37,771 bases of DNA from Chloroflexota bacterium (GTDB lineage: Bacteria; Chloroflexota; Limnocylindria; Limnocylindrales; CSP1-4): NCBI GenBank assembly GCA_021783595.1, contig JAJXTS010000007.1, forward strand, positions 1 through 37,771. The letters are read 5' to 3'. Positions 36,928-37,771 of the stretch are shown in pieces (position 1 is the first letter of the stretch; the number at the start of each line of letters is the position of its first letter). The notes beneath the pieces are model-generated. The model was given only the letters and a program-made list of their open reading frames with translations. It was not told the origin of the DNA and did not search any database. A program made the translations under genes and the position numbers.

Positions 36928-36955
36928 ATCGTATCGCGTCAGGAGCCCCCCGCAA
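36928..36955 (-). promoter_or_regulatory. Promoter of the NUDIX-glycine cleavage operon
   Basis: Minus-strand -35 TTGCGG (36950-36955), 16-base spacer, -10 TACGAT (36928-36933). The expected start falls on or next to the ATG at 36921, so the message would be leaderless. The -35 lies inside the end of the DUF2520 gene. No glycine riboswitch fits between this promoter and the first gene. Confidence 0.55.
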
Positions 36956-37771
36956 GTGCGGTGCGGAGGCGTTCGGTCGCTTCCGGTGACAGGGCGCCAC
37001 GCCTGGCGGCGATCGCGATGTCGCGCTCCAGCAGCGCCCGGTAGACGGGGAGGGCGTCCGGTGCCGACGACGCGAGCGCGGACAGGTGCGCCGTGACGGT
37101 GCCCGCATCGCCTCGGGTCGCCGGGCCGGTGAGCGCGGACTCGACGCCCAGGGCCCGCGCGTTGGCGACGGCCTGCTCGACCAGCGGCACGAAGATCCGC
37201 AAGGCGCCGGCTTCGTCGAGCCCGAGCGCGCGGGCCACCTCGCGAATGGTGTCCAGCAGGGCGACCACGCCCCCGGCCGAGAGGACAGCCGCCGCGTGGT
37301 AGGCGGGCTTGGAGCCCGGGGCGAGCCGGACGGGCGAGCCGCCGATCGCCTCGGCCATGTCCGCGAGGTGCGCGGCCAGTTCGTCGTCGCCCTCGATGGC
37401 GATCGTGGCTCCGGGAAGCGCGGCCAGCGCCCGCTCGACGTCCGCGAACGCGACGAGCGGGTGGAACGCGCCTGCCTGCGTGCCGGCGGCGAGGGCCGGG
37501 GCCAGCACGTCCGCGCCGAGCAGGCCGCTGGTGTGGGCAATCGCCTGGCCCGCGTACAGGCGGAGCGTGCCCGCGATGGGCGCGATGGCGTCGTCGGGGA
37601 CGGCGAGCAGGATGAGCTCGACCTCGTCCACGAGCGCCGTCGCGTCGGCGAACGCGCGGGCTCCCGGGACGCGCTCGCGGAAGCGTTGCCGCCGGCCGGG
37701 ATCGCGTGACGCCACGGCGCCCACGGGCCAGCCCGCGCGCGACAGCGCGACGCCCAGCGTGAGGCCCACGG
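36939..37771 (-). CDS. Rossmann-fold/DUF2520 domain protein (5' end off window)
   Basis: 277 codons visible. The N-terminal part of the Rossmann domain is cut off at the right edge; the first visible residues VGLTLGVALSRAGWPVGAV match the end of a GxGxxG helix, so the true start is a few to a few tens of codons outside. Next come the AVPDDAI strand, AHTSGLLGADVL and GAFHPLVAF, all typical of the DUF2520 family related to ketopantoate reductase and pyrroline-carboxylate reductase. The all-helical C-terminal domain (about 150-270) follows, including KPAYHAAAVLSAGGVVALL. These genes often lie near pantothenate genes, which could be just outside the window. Its exact reaction is not established. 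Confidence 0.88.
   Translation of the reverse strand, partial: VGLTLGVALSRAGWPVGAVASRDPGRRQRFRERVPGARAFADATALVDEVELILLAVPDDAIAPIAGTLRLYAGQAIAHTSGLLGADVLAPALAAGTQAGAFHPLVAFADVERALAALPGATIAIEGDDELAAHLADMAEAIGGSPVRLAPGSKPAYHAAAVLSAGGVVALLDTIREVARALGLDEAGALRIFVPLVEQAVANARALGVESALTGPATRGDAGTVTAHLSALASSAPDALPVYRALLERDIAIAARRGALSPEATERLRTALAGGS

Noticed and set aside
36138-36938. Possible glycine riboswitch upstream of the gcv genes
   Set aside because: The NUDIX gene and its upstream region occupy the space, and I could not find the conserved glycine aptamer cores on the minus strand.

Overview
The window is a very GC-rich bacterial chromosome segment (third codon positions are almost all G or C). 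GTG starts and 1-4 base GTGA/ATGA gene overlaps are common. Gene content and style suggest a Chloroflexota-type bacterium of the Limnocylindria/Ellin6529 kind: FGAM synthetase is three separate proteins (PurS, PurQ, PurL), the glycine decarboxylase P protein is split, peptide-binding lipoproteins are abundant, and their tethers are Ala/Ser/Thr/Pro repeats just after the lipobox. The taxonomy is inference; there is no rRNA or other marker here. I see no phage, IS element, CRISPR array or tRNA, so this looks like core chromosome.

Region 1 (1-7348, minus strand) is a purine operon read purA-purD-purB-purC-purS-purQ-purL, with purL running off the left edge. purA is preceded by a structured leader of about 180 nt ending in an intrinsic terminator 18 nt before the start codon, which looks like a transcription attenuator or an unassigned riboswitch. 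Region 2 (7560-10779) has ssb on the plus strand, convergent with rsmI. rsmI sits downstream of nadE and a nitrilase-fold amidase that together look like a two-gene glutamine-dependent NAD synthetase.

Region 3 (10790-31499) is dominated by three complete Opp/Dpp-type peptide (or nickel) ABC importers in a row on the minus strand. Each has a lipoprotein binding protein, two permeases and two ATPases. In systems 1 and 3 the order is SBP-B-C-D-F. In system 2 the C permease lies upstream of the SBP. A perfect, strong hairpin sits between the SBP and the B permease in all three, which would let the binding protein be made in excess. Between systems 1 and 2 a lone plus-strand gene (17070-18905) encodes a lipoprotein whose SBP family 5 segments appear in circularly permuted order: the normal N-terminal block is at the C terminus. 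This is the most unusual object in the window.

Region 4 (31705-36921) is a glycine cleavage operon (NUDIX hydrolase, gcvT, gcvH, gcvPA, gcvPB). Its likely promoter is at 36928-36955 and would give a leaderless transcript starting at an ATG of a doubtful 105-codon ORF. The right edge holds most of a Rossmann/DUF2520 protein. Peptide import, glycine cleavage (one-carbon units), purine synthesis and NAD synthesis fit a heterotroph using amino acids as a carbon and nitrogen source.
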